Below, piece by piece: positions 17,233 to 24,920 of a DNA stretch of 64,000 nucleotides (its first letter is position 1; every line of letters begins with the position of its first letter). Position numbers and translations under genes: made by a program. The notes beneath the pieces were generated by a model. The model was not told where the DNA came from and did not search any database. It saw only the letters and a program-made list of their open reading frames with translations. The DNA is from Sinorhizobium sp. A49. GTDB taxonomy: Bacteria > Pseudomonadota > Alphaproteobacteria > Rhizobiales > Rhizobiaceae. The stretch covers positions 28,208 to 92,207 of the forward strand of contig NZ_MUNW01000072.1 of assembly GCF_002002725.1 (NCBI RefSeq), read 5' to 3'.

Positions 17233-18869
17233 ACCCGTCCGCTCTGCGCTCCCCCTGGCCCTGGTTTTCCGCGCTGGCGCTTGCTCTTCTCGGCGTCTTC
17301 GTCGTCTATCCGCTGCTTTACATCTTTACCGCGAGCTTCTTCGGAGACGGCGGCTCGGGTTGGGTCCAGCTCATGCATGATGGGCGCAGCCTAGCGGCCA
17401 TCGGCAATACGCTGGTGCTCGCCTGCGTCGTCACCTTGTGTTCGACGCTGATCGGCGTGCCCCTTGCCTATGTCTCGGCGCGCTTCCGTTTCCGCGGCAA
17501 GCTGCTGATCACGCTGCTGCCGCTTATCACCTTGGTCATTCCGGAAGTCGTGACGGCGCAGACCTGGCTGATGATCCTTGGTAACAACGGCGTCATCACC
17601 CGCTTCCTGAAGGGCCACGGGATCTTCCTTCCGAGTTTCTACGGCTGGTTCGGCCTCATCACCTCGATGAGCTTCATCTACTACACCTATGTCTACATCG
17701 GTACGGTGGCGGCCATCGGCAAATTCGATGCGCAGCTCGAGGAAGCCGCCCAAAGCCTCGGAACGGCGCCGGTGCGCTCGCGCTTCCATGTCATGTTGCC
17801 GGTCATTCGCCCGGCGATCCTTGCCTCGGCGCTGCTTGTCTTCACCATGGTCGTCGGCAATTTTGCGATCTCGACCATCCTTGGCCATAACGTGCCGCTG
17901 CTCTCGGTCGCGATCTACCAGGCGGCCGTGGCGGAGGGGGCAAGCAACCTCACCATGCAGAGCACGCTTGCCAGCACCTCCGTGTTGATCGTCATGGGTC
18001 TGCTCTTCGTCAACCGCCGCATCATCGCCGGGGGCCGCTACGAGATCGTGCAGGGCAGGGGCGCCAAGCCCCAGCCGCTGAAGGGTGGCCAGGGCGTGCT
18101 CGTCAGCGCTGCGGCCGGCGTCGTCGTTGCCATCTCGCTCTTGCCGCTCGTCACCATTGCCGTCGGCGCCTTCACGGTTTCGCGCGGCCCCGTCATGCGC
18201 TGGGGCGAATGGACGCTCGACAACGTGGCCCGCGTCTTCATCACGGCGCCCGGTCCGTTGGTCAACTCGATCCTCTACGCCGGCATCGCAACGCTCATTT
18301 CGGTCGCCTTCAGCACGCTGGTCAGCTACCTCGTCGTCAAGAAACCGAACCTGGTGACGCCGCTGATCGACTATGTCTCGGCCATTCCGCTGGCGCTCTC
18401 GGGCACCGTTCTCGGCGTCGGGCTTCTCGCCTCCTTCAACGATGGCTTCCTTTCGCTGACCGGCACCTCGACGATCATCGTGCTCGCCTATGTCATCCGC
18501 CGCATGCCCTTCGGCATGCGCAACGGTCAGGCGATCCTGCACAACATCCCGAACTCCATCGAAGAAGCCTCGATCAGCCTCGGCTCGCCGCCGTTCAGGA
18601 CGTTCCTGCGCGTGGTGCTGCCGATGATGCTGCCCGCCGTCGCCTCGGCCGCGATCCTGACCTGGACGACCACCGTTTCCGAACTCTCGGCCTCGCTGCT
18701 CGTCTATTCCGGCGGCCGCGAAACCTTGCCGATCCAGATCTTCCGGCTGATCGACTCGGGCCTGATGGCCTATGCCTCGGCCTATGGCCTGGTGCTGGTC
18801 GCCGTGATCCTGCTGCCGGTCGTGATCGCCACGACCGTGTTCAAGGTGGACCTGTTCGGTTCGAAGTGA
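17229..18869 (+). CDS. Two-domain ABC transporter permease, FbpB/AfuB type
   Basis: A 546-residue permease made of two fused permease halves, each with its own EAA-type loop (LEEAAQSLGTAPVRSRFHVMLP near 175-196 and IEEASISLGSPPFRTFLRVVLP near 440-461). About twelve hydrophobic segments are seen. This fused form is typical of ferric-iron/thiamine/hexose-phosphate (FbpB, ThiP, AfuB) importers and differs from the two-gene sugar permeases elsewhere in the window. The start is ATG 17229, overlapping the ATPase stop by four bases; the frame is open well upstream but only as an alternate frame of the ATPase gene. Confidence 0.92.
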   Translation: MNPSALRSPWPWFSALALALLGVFVVYPLLYIFTASFFGDGGSGWVQLMHDGRSLAAIGNTLVLACVVTLCSTLIGVPLAYVSARFRFRGKLLITLLPLITLVIPEVVTAQTWLMILGNNGVITRFLKGHGIFLPSFYGWFGLITSMSFIYYTYVYIGTVAAIGKFDAQLEEAAQSLGTAPVRSRFHVMLPVIRPAILASALLVFTMVVGNFAISTILGHNVPLLSVAIYQAAVAEGASNLTMQSTLASTSVLIVMGLLFVNRRIIAGGRYEIVQGRGAKPQPLKGGQGVLVSAAAGVVVAISLLPLVTIAVGAFTVSRGPVMRWGEWTLDNVARVFITAPGPLVNSILYAGIATLISVAFSTLVSYLVVKKPNLVTPLIDYVSAIPLALSGTVLGVGLLASFNDGFLSLTGTSTIIVLAYVIRRMPFGMRNGQAILHNIPNSIEEASISLGSPPFRTFLRVVLPMMLPAVASAAILTWTTTVSELSASLLVYSGGRETLPIQIFRLIDSGLMAYASAYGLVLVAVILLPVVIATTVFKVDLFGSK

Positions 18870-18934
18870 AGATCAACGACCATCCGGCCGCGTGAGGGAC
18901 GCGGCCGATCTCAGACCAACCAGGAGGAACTGCC

Positions 18935-19915
18935 ATGATGAAACTTGCCGCAACGACCATGCTTCTCGCCGGCTTTGCCGCCGCGGGCGCCGAGGCCGCC
19001 GATCCCGTAATCTACACCACCAACCCGGTCCCGGCCGTCGAGGCCGTGCAGGCCGTCATCAAGGAGAAGACGGGGGTGACGACCGGCATCATTACCGGCG
19101 GCAGCGGTGTCTTGCTGCGCCGCATCGAGGCGGAGAAGGCCGCCCCCCAGGGCGACGTCTTCTGGTCGTCCTCGGCCAACACCATGGGCGCTTTCAAGGA
19201 TGTGCTCGAACCCTACACCTCGCCGGAATTGGCCGCGATGCCTGCGGACCTGCGTGTTCCCGAAGATTACTTCCAGCCCGCCAACGTCCATGTCGTTACC
19301 GTGATGGTGAACACCGAACAGCTGAACGGCGCCGCAGCGCCGGCCGACTGGAAGGACCTCGCCGATCCGACCTGGAAGGGTCGTATCGTCCTGCCCGATC
19401 CGGCCAACAGCTCGACCGGCTACACGATCGTCTGGGGTCTGTCGAAGCTGCTCGATGAGACGACCTACAAGGCGCTGGTTGCCAACCTCGTCGTCAGCAG
19501 TTCGTCTTCGGCCGTGCCGAAGGGCGTGGCCATGGGCGAATATGCCGTCGGCTTCACCTTCGAGACGAACAGCTACAGCTATGTCGACGGCGGCCAGACG
19601 GAGATCAGCATCGTCTACCCGTCCTCGGGAACCTTCACGACGCCGGAATTCGCCGCGCTGGTCAAGGGTGCGCCGGCTGGCGACAACGCCAAGAAGACAA
19701 TCGATACGCTGCTCTCCAAGGAAGCGCAGATCGAGCTGCTGAAGGTCGCCTTTCGCCGTCCGAGCCGCACGGACATCCAGGTTTCCGACTTCGTGAAGCT
19801 GCCGGAACTCGCCTCGATCAAGGTCTTCAAGATCGACGAGGAAGAGGCCGCCCGCAGCCGCGATGCATTCCTCGCGGAATGGGCGGCTCTGCCGAAGGCC
19901 GGGTCGAGCAAGTAG
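18935..19915 (+). CDS. ABC transporter periplasmic substrate-binding protein, AfuA/FutA type
   Basis: A 326-residue secreted binding protein. It has a signal peptide of about 21 residues ending AGAEA-ADP, then the type-2 binding fold with VIYTTNP, TGGSGVLLRRIEAEK and the DPTWKGRIVLPDPANSSTGY stretch characteristic of the iron/AfuA family. The iron-binding tyrosine pair of FbpA is not evident, which argues for a non-iron ligand; AfuA of Actinobacillus binds hexose phosphates. A DeoR regulator and a phosphatase in the same locus fit a sugar-phosphate or phosphorylated polyol ligand. It is the last gene of the operon, 65 bases after the permease, with AGGAGG before the ATG. Confidence 0.88.
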   Translation: MMKLAATTMLLAGFAAAGAEAADPVIYTTNPVPAVEAVQAVIKEKTGVTTGIITGGSGVLLRRIEAEKAAPQGDVFWSSSANTMGAFKDVLEPYTSPELAAMPADLRVPEDYFQPANVHVVTVMVNTEQLNGAAAPADWKDLADPTWKGRIVLPDPANSSTGYTIVWGLSKLLDETTYKALVANLVVSSSSSAVPKGVAMGEYAVGFTFETNSYSYVDGGQTEISIVYPSSGTFTTPEFAALVKGAPAGDNAKKTIDTLLSKEAQIELLKVAFRRPSRTDIQVSDFVKLPELASIKVFKIDEEEAARSRDAFLAEWAALPKAGSSK

Positions 19916-20058
19916 CGATCCTGCCGCGCAAGGAAGCCGCCTCGGGCTCGCGCCTCAACGCGACTTCCTTACGGCGTGGGGTGGTGTGCGGGCAACTCTC
20001 CCGCCTGCACGCCACCATCTCTGACTTGCGTTGCGCCGGGTCTGAAGTCTTTGCCTGC

Positions 20059-20169
20059 GCCGGGCTGCGTTCTTGGATCAACTCCGCGGCACTGCGGTTC
20101 ATTCCGCTCGGCGAAATGGACGCCGGGCGCTATGGTGCCTATCTCAAGCAAGTGGAGACTAACAAATGA
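20059..20169 (+). pseudogene. Decayed C-terminal remnant of msrB (methionine-R-sulfoxide reductase) directly upstream of msrA
   Basis: The frame GLRSWINSAALRFIPLGE followed by MDAGRYGAYLKQVE matches the C-terminus of MsrB, which normally reads G-L-R-Y-C-I-N-S-A-A-L-x-F-I-P and ends GYGxYL. Here the catalytic Cys position is Trp (RSW for RYC), and upstream of 20059 the frame no longer resembles MsrB (no zinc Cys pairs, no HLGHVF). The frame ends in a TGA overlapping the msrA ATG (ATGA). It looks like a partial deletion of an ancestral msrB-msrA pair that left the tail and the coupling junction. Confidence 0.65.
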
Positions 20170-20672
20170 CCGAGAAAGCTGTTTTGGCTGGTGGCTGCTT
20201 CTGGGGCATGCAGGATCTGATCCGAGCGCTGCCCGGTGTCATCGAGACCCGCGTGGGCTATACCGGCGGCGATGTGGCCAATGCCACCTATCGCAACCAT
20301 GGTACACACGCTGAAGCCATTGAGATCGTTTTCAATCCCGAGATGATCAGCTATCGCCGGATTCTGGAGTACTTCTTCCAGATTCACGATCCAACCACGC
20401 TCGACCGGCAGGGCAACGATATCGGCACCTCCTACCGATCGGCGATTTACGTTCTTGGGGATGAGCAGCGGCGAATAGCCGAAGATACCATCGCGGATGT
20501 GGACGCGTCGGGCCTTTGGCCGGGAAAAGCCGTGACATCGGTCGAGCCGGCTGGCGACTTCTGGGAAGCGGAGCCGGAGCACCAGGACTACCTGAAGCGT
20601 TATCCGAACGGCTACACTTGCCACTTTCCGCGGGCGAATTGGGTGCTGCCCAAGCGGGAGGCGGCCGCCTAG
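20166..20672 (+). CDS. msrA: Peptide-methionine (S)-S-oxide reductase
   Basis: A 168-residue MsrA that repairs S-methionine sulfoxide in proteins using thioredoxin. The catalytic motif GCFWG is at residues 10-14 with C11 as nucleophile. Family motifs [48 protein letters not shown] and AEPEHQDYL are intact. The length is normal for the short form. The start overlaps the end of an msrB remnant (ATGA), suggesting ancestral coupling; today its translation start must be reached from the remnant's transcript or a local promoter. There is no signal peptide, so it is cytoplasmic. Confidence 0.95.
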   Translation: MTEKAVLAGGCFWGMQDLIRALPGVIETRVGYTGGDVANATYRNHGTHAEAIEIVFNPEMISYRRILEYFFQIHDPTTLDRQGNDIGTSYRSAIYVLGDEQRRIAEDTIADVDASGLWPGKAVTSVEPAGDFWEAEPEHQDYLKRYPNGYTCHFPRANWVLPKREAAA

Positions 20673-20910
20673 GCTGCAGCCTGCCTGGCAACGGTGGAAG
20701 GCGTTCCGGCTCGAAAGCTGGAACGTCGGATACCCTCGCCGTTGCGGCCCCATGCCCATCGCTGGCCCGCCGGAACGAGTGGCTCCAACCGCCTCGCTCG
20801 ACGGTGCCATCGATATCGCCCGGCCCGCGGCCGTCGCTATCCCCAACGGTCTTCGGCCAGCCTGCAAAATCGCAAAGCCGCGCACGAGCCGGATTGCAGC
20901 AGCTTGAATG

Positions 20911-20939
20911 TTGACGCAAGTGCGAATGGAACATATAGT
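20911..20939 (+). promoter_or_regulatory. Strong sigma70-type promoter for the radical SAM-UdgX operon, apparently giving a leaderless mRNA
   Basis: TTGACG (20911-20916) and TATAGT (20934-20939) are separated by exactly 17 bases, a near-consensus housekeeping promoter. Initiation 7-9 bases beyond the -10 element would fall at about 20946-20948, on the ATG of the radical SAM gene at 20948. No ribosome-binding site precedes that ATG, so the message is probably leaderless. Confidence 0.7.
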
Positions 20940-20943
20940 GAAC
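20929..20943 (+). promoter_or_regulatory. LexA (SOS) box of the alphaproteobacterial type
   Basis: GAAC-ATATAGT-GAAC fits the direct-repeat GAAC-N7-GAAC (complement GTTC-N7-GTTC) bound by LexA in rhizobia and other alphaproteobacteria. It overlaps the -10 element of the promoter and ends five bases before the radical SAM start codon, an ideal position for repression until DNA damage. Confidence 0.75.
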
Positions 20944-20947
20944 AAAC

Positions 20948-22180
20948 ATGAAGAAGTCACTCAAAGAACGGCTCGCAATCCTCTCGGATGCGGCAAAGTA
21001 CGACGCCTCGTGCGCTTCGAGTGGAACCGTCAAGCGAAGCTCGGCGGACACCGGCGGGTTGGGGTCGACGGAAGGCTCCGGCATTTGTCATGCCTACGCT
21101 CCCGATGGCAGATGCATTTCGCTCCTCAAGATACTGCTGACGAACTTCTGCATCTACGACTGCGCCTATTGCATCAACCGGTCGTCAAGCAATGTCGAGC
21201 GGGCCAGGTTTACGGTCGAAGAAGTCGTCTGGCTGACGATGGAATTCTACCGGCGCAACTATATCGAAGGGCTGTTTCTCTCATCCGGTATCATTCGGTC
21301 ATCGGATTACACGATGGAAGAGATGGTCCGCATCGCCCGGGCTTTGCGCGTTGACCACAATTTCTCAGGATACATTCATCTGAAATCCATCCCCGAGGCG
21401 TCGCCGCTTCTGGTCGAGCAAGCCGGTCTTTATGCCGACCGGCTTTCCATCAACATCGAACTTCCGACCGATGCAGGCCTTGCGGCCTACGCGCCGGAAA
21501 AGCGGCCAGGTAATATCCGCAGATCAATGGGGGAGCTGCGGCTGAAGATCGATGAGGCCAATGACGCGACACTGCAGACCAAGCGAAGGAAACGCTTCGT
21601 GCCGGCGGGCCAAAGCACACAGATGATCGTCGGAGCCGACGAGGCAAATGACCGAGTGGTCCTTGCCACGAGCGCCAGGCTCTATGGCAGCTACGGATTG
21701 CGCCGGGTGTACTATTCGGCCTTCAGTCCCATTCCAGATGCATCCCGCAAGCTGCCGCTGATCAAGCCACCGATGATGCGCGAGCACAGGCTTTATCAGG
21801 CGGACTGGCTCTATCGTTTCTATGGGTTCGACATCGATGAGATTACCGCCAACCAGCCGGATGGCATGCTCGATCTCAAGCTTGACCCCAAGCTATCGTG
21901 GGCGCTGGCCAATCGGCATTTTTTCCCGCTCGACGTCAATGCCGCGTCGAGAGAGGCGCTGTTGCGCGTTCCAGGCCTTGGCACGAAGGCCGTGAGGGCC
22001 ATTCTTTCGGCACGTCGTTTGCGTCGTCTGAGGTTGGAGGATCTCGCCCGCCTGCACGTCTCGGTCAAGAAGGTGCGTCCATTCCTGTCGACGGAGGGCT
22101 GGACGCCGCACAAGTTGATCGACCGATCGGATTTGCGCTCGATGTTCGAGCCCAGGCCCGAACAGCTGGATCTGTTTTGA
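20948..22180 (+). CDS. Radical SAM protein of the putative DNA modification/repair family
   Basis: A 410-residue radical S-adenosylmethionine enzyme. The [4Fe-4S] motif C68-x3-C72-x2-C75 (CIYDCAYC) is followed by a TIM-barrel-like core with IEGLFLSSGI and SINIELPTD. A helix-hairpin-helix DNA-binding element lies near the C-terminus (about 330-358, VNAASREALLRVPGLGTKAVRAIL). This matches the family called putative DNA modification/repair radical SAM protein, usually found beside a UdgX-type protein, as here. The N-terminus KERLAILSDAAKYDASCASSG is conserved in that family, supporting ATG 20948. The stop overlaps the next start (TGATG). Substrate and reaction are unknown; HhH, SOS box and partner point to DNA damage. 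Confidence 0.9.
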   Translation: MKKSLKERLAILSDAAKYDASCASSGTVKRSSADTGGLGSTEGSGICHAYAPDGRCISLLKILLTNFCIYDCAYCINRSSSNVERARFTVEEVVWLTMEFYRRNYIEGLFLSSGIIRSSDYTMEEMVRIARALRVDHNFSGYIHLKSIPEASPLLVEQAGLYADRLSINIELPTDAGLAAYAPEKRPGNIRRSMGELRLKIDEANDATLQTKRRKRFVPAGQSTQMIVGADEANDRVVLATSARLYGSYGLRRVYYSAFSPIPDASRKLPLIKPPMMREHRLYQADWLYRFYGFDIDEITANQPDGMLDLKLDPKLSWALANRHFFPLDVNAASREALLRVPGLGTKAVRAILSARRLRRLRLEDLARLHVSVKKVRPFLSTEGWTPHKLIDRSDLRSMFEPRPEQLDLF

Positions 22181-23649
22181 TGCGGGTCGTTGCCCTGGAA
22201 GGACGTGGAGAGCTGGGCGAATGGCGCGATGCGGCGCGCAGGCTGCTGCTGGCGGGTGTGCCGCCAGAGGCGGTTGAATGGCATCAAGGGGCCGGTGCAA
22301 GCGCCGATCTGTTTAATCGGGAGCGCGGTGATCCGGAGAAGCAAGCGCCGTTGGAGCATGCCTCACCGGCGTTGACTGTGCCCAGGCTGTTCCTCGACCT
22401 TGCGGCCGCTGCCATTTGTCATGCCGATCCGGTTCGTTTCGGCGTTCTCTACCGCGTTCTCCACCGGCTGCAACGGGATCGAAACCTGCTGGGTATCGCA
22501 ACGGATGGCGATGTCGCGGCTCTGCACGGATTGGCGAAATCGGTCCGGCGCGACAGCCACAAGATGACGGCCTTTGTTCGTTTCAAGGAGGTCGGTCCGT
22601 GTGGAGAGGCCGTCCGCCGCCGGTTCGTCGCATGGTTCGAACCGGATCATTACATCGTTGCTCGGGTCGCACCGTTCTTTCACAGGCGGTTTTTCGACAT
22701 GGATTGGATGATCGCAACCCCGCGCGGCATCGCCGCTTGGGACGGCAAGGTGCTGGAGGTGTCGTCAACTCCGGGCCAAAAGACCTCGTTGTCGGACGAC
22801 ACCGAAGAACTCTGGCGCACCTATTTTTCCAGCATTTTCAATCCTGCGCGACTGAAGGTGAAGGCGATGCAGGCGGAAATGCCGAAGAAGTACTGGAAAA
22901 ATCTGCCGGAGGCCTCGCTCATACCCGCGATGATCGCAGGTGCGGAGGCGAGCGTCGTTGCCATGGGCGAGCGAATAGCTAGAGACCCGCCGGCCTTTCA
23001 TGCGCGCATTGAGGCCGCAGCAAACGCGCCGCGAGATGAGCCGCCGCCGTTGCGCGGGACATGGGAGGGCCTTCGTGCCGAGGCTGCCGGCTGTACGCGG
23101 TGCCCGCTCCATTGCAGCGCCACGCAGACGGTGTTCGGAGAAGGGCCGACCGATGCCCCAATCATGATCGTCGGCGAACAGCCCGGAGACCAGGAGGATC
23201 TGGCAGGGCGACCCTTTGTCGGACCGGCCGGCAAGCTTTTTGACGCGGCGGCGCACGAAGCCGGGCTCGATCGCCGTTCCCTCTATGTCACCAATGCCGT
23301 CAAGCATTTCAAATACGAGATGCGTGGCAAGCGGCGCCTGCACCAAAGACCCGATGCCGGCGAGGTCGAACATTGCAGATGGTGGCTCGATCTGGAGCTG
23401 GCATTGGTCAAGCCGAAGCTGGTCGTGGCGCTGGGGGCGACAGCGCTGTTCGCGCTCACCGGCGAGCGCCCGAAGATGGCCGATGTCAGGGGATCGATAC
23501 GGCGCTCAGACCATGGTCCGGCCGTGTTCGTCACAGTTCATCCATCCTTCCTGCTGCGCATTCCGGATGCCGCGCGCCGAGAGGTCGAGATGGCCCATTT
23601 TAAGCGGGACCTTGCCACAGTCGCTGCGTTCGAAGCGCGCTGGTCATGA
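22180..23649 (+). CDS. udgX: UdgX-type uracil-DNA glycosylase fused to an N-terminal radical-SAM-partner domain
   Basis: A 489-residue two-domain protein. Residues ~1-285 form a domain of unknown function (DUF4130/TIGR03915-like) characteristically linked to the preceding radical SAM family. Residues ~290-489 are a family 4-like uracil-DNA glycosylase of the UdgX class: Fe-S cysteines C305/C308 and C399, motif A GEQPGDQED (333-341), the insertion KRRLH (384-388; KRRIH in described UdgX) and motif B HPS (454-456). In UdgX the His of this loop forms a covalent bond to uracil-excised DNA; here that is H388. The start is ATG 22180 (TGATG overlap with the radical SAM stop); the frame is open upstream inside that gene but without a start signal. 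Confidence 0.9.
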   Translation: MRVVALEGRGELGEWRDAARRLLLAGVPPEAVEWHQGAGASADLFNRERGDPEKQAPLEHASPALTVPRLFLDLAAAAICHADPVRFGVLYRVLHRLQRDRNLLGIATDGDVAALHGLAKSVRRDSHKMTAFVRFKEVGPCGEAVRRRFVAWFEPDHYIVARVAPFFHRRFFDMDWMIATPRGIAAWDGKVLEVSSTPGQKTSLSDDTEELWRTYFSSIFNPARLKVKAMQAEMPKKYWKNLPEASLIPAMIAGAEASVVAMGERIARDPPAFHARIEAAANAPRDEPPPLRGTWEGLRAEAAGCTRCPLHCSATQTVFGEGPTDAPIMIVGEQPGDQEDLAGRPFVGPAGKLFDAAAHEAGLDRRSLYVTNAVKHFKYEMRGKRRLHQRPDAGEVEHCRWWLDLELALVKPKLVVALGATALFALTGERPKMADVRGSIRRSDHGPAVFVTVHPSFLLRIPDAARREVEMAHFKRDLATVAAFEARWS

Positions 23650-23788
23650 AAATGGTTCGGCTGGTCGCGAAACTCCGGCCGGCAGAGATGGCCGATTGCC
23701 GTGCGCGGCTGTCAGGCCGGGACGCACGTCGCTCCGGCGATGGCTCGAAGTCGAAGCGACCGTCTTGCCAGGCCGGGCATGGTGCCTG

Positions 23789-24757
23789 TTAGAACGTCTC
23801 AAGGTGCGCGGCTGGGCTGCCGTCCGAGGCATGGTTGGGAACAAAGTTGTATGCCGGATCCAGCCAGGGCGGGTTTTCCGCGTACATTTCCTCGATCAGC
23901 CGTTTGACGAGTTCGATGTACCGCGAATTGTCGCCGACGCGATGGCTGAGGATGACCGGCGAGGTTGCGCCCTCTCCCTCAAGCAGACGGTAGTGCACGT
24001 CTGACCGCATCTGCCGTGCGGAGGAGGGGATGATGCACACGCCGGCTTCGGCGGCCACAAGTCCGAGGGCGGTCTGGATTTCCCGCACTTCCTGAACCTC
24101 GGCCGGACGCGCGTCATGGCTCTGCAGCAGGTTCAGCACATGGTCGGCGTAGCCGGGGCGGGGTTCCTTGGGGTAGACAATGACCTTCTGACCGGCAAGG
24201 GCGGCGACCGCAAGCGGCGAAGCGTCTTCCGCAAGGGCGGTATCCTTCGGTATTGCCACGACAAGACGTTCCTCGCGCAACACCATGCCGACCACGTTCG
24301 GGTCGCTGTGCCGCAGACGACCGAAGCCGATGTCGATGCGGCCCTCCTTGAGCGCCGGGATCTGCTGGACGGAGACCATTTCCAACAGCTGGATGTCCAC
24401 TTCCGGGGCGTGCTGGCGCAGTTTTCGCACCAGCGACGGCAAGCCGCCGTACAAGGTCGAGGCAACGAAGCCGATGGACACGACGCTGTTCTGGTTCAAG
24501 CCGACGCGGCGGGTTGCCGCCTGCATCTGTTCGACCCGGCCGAGCACCTGCAGCGCCTGTTCGTAAAACAGGCGTCCCGCCTCAGTCAGCCGGATCGGGC
24601 GGCTCTTGCGGATGATGAGCGGGACGCCGAGGTCCTCCTCAAGCAACTGGATCTGCCGGCTCAGGGGCGGTTGGGCGATGTGCAGCATATGGGCTGCGCG
24701 GGTAAAATTTCGCTCGCGTGCGACGGCGACGAAATAGCGAAGCTGGCGAAGATCCAT
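23789..24757 (-). CDS. catR: LysR family regulator of the cat/ben operon (CatR/BenM-like)
   Basis: A 322-residue LysR-type regulator. Its N-terminal winged HTH (MDLRQLRYFVAVARERNF, AAHMLHIAQPPLSRQIQLLE) is very close to CatM/BenM/CatR proteins, which respond to cis,cis-muconate (and benzoate for BenM). The C-terminal effector domain follows. The start was chosen at ATG 24757; ATGs at 24760 and 24775 are alternatives. It is divergent from catB, and a site ATAC-N7-GTAT matching the BenM/CatM consensus lies in the shared region. The assignment as muconate-responsive activator is inferred from family and position. Confidence 0.88.
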   Translation of the reverse strand: MDLRQLRYFVAVARERNFTRAAHMLHIAQPPLSRQIQLLEEDLGVPLIIRKSRPIRLTEAGRLFYEQALQVLGRVEQMQAATRRVGLNQNSVVSIGFVASTLYGGLPSLVRKLRQHAPEVDIQLLEMVSVQQIPALKEGRIDIGFGRLRHSDPNVVGMVLREERLVVAIPKDTALAEDASPLAVAALAGQKVIVYPKEPRPGYADHVLNLLQSHDARPAEVQEVREIQTALGLVAAEAGVCIIPSSARQMRSDVHYRLLEGEGATSPVILSHRVGDNSRYIELVKRLIEEMYAENPPWLDPAYNFVPNHASDGSPAAHLETF

Positions 24758-24849
24758 CATTTGCTTGCACCCCATATACCGATTTCGCAGGTGTCGAGGA
24801 TATGCTGCACCGCGGGAAGTGCAGATAGCGTGACATTATTTCGCCTATG

Positions 24850-24864
24850 ATACCAGAAAGGTAT
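24850..24864. promoter_or_regulatory. BenM/CatM-type operator ATAC-N7-GTAT upstream of catB
   Basis: The dyad ATACC-AGAAA-GGTAT fits ATAC-N7-GTAT, the recognition pattern of BenM/CatM-class LysR regulators, including the T-N11-A core. It lies between the divergent LysR gene and catB, 57 bases before the catB ATG. Confidence 0.75.
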
Positions 24865-24920
24865 CGTAGCAGACGCAATTGATGTTGGACGGGACTTCGC
24901 GCCCGGCGCAAAGTCGCCTC

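Noticed and set aside
18935..19915. Calling the 16171-19915 transporter an iron importer
   Set aside because: Family similarity alone suggests iron, but there is no Fur-like context and the neighbours (DeoR regulator, phosphatase) point to a phosphorylated sugar or polyol.
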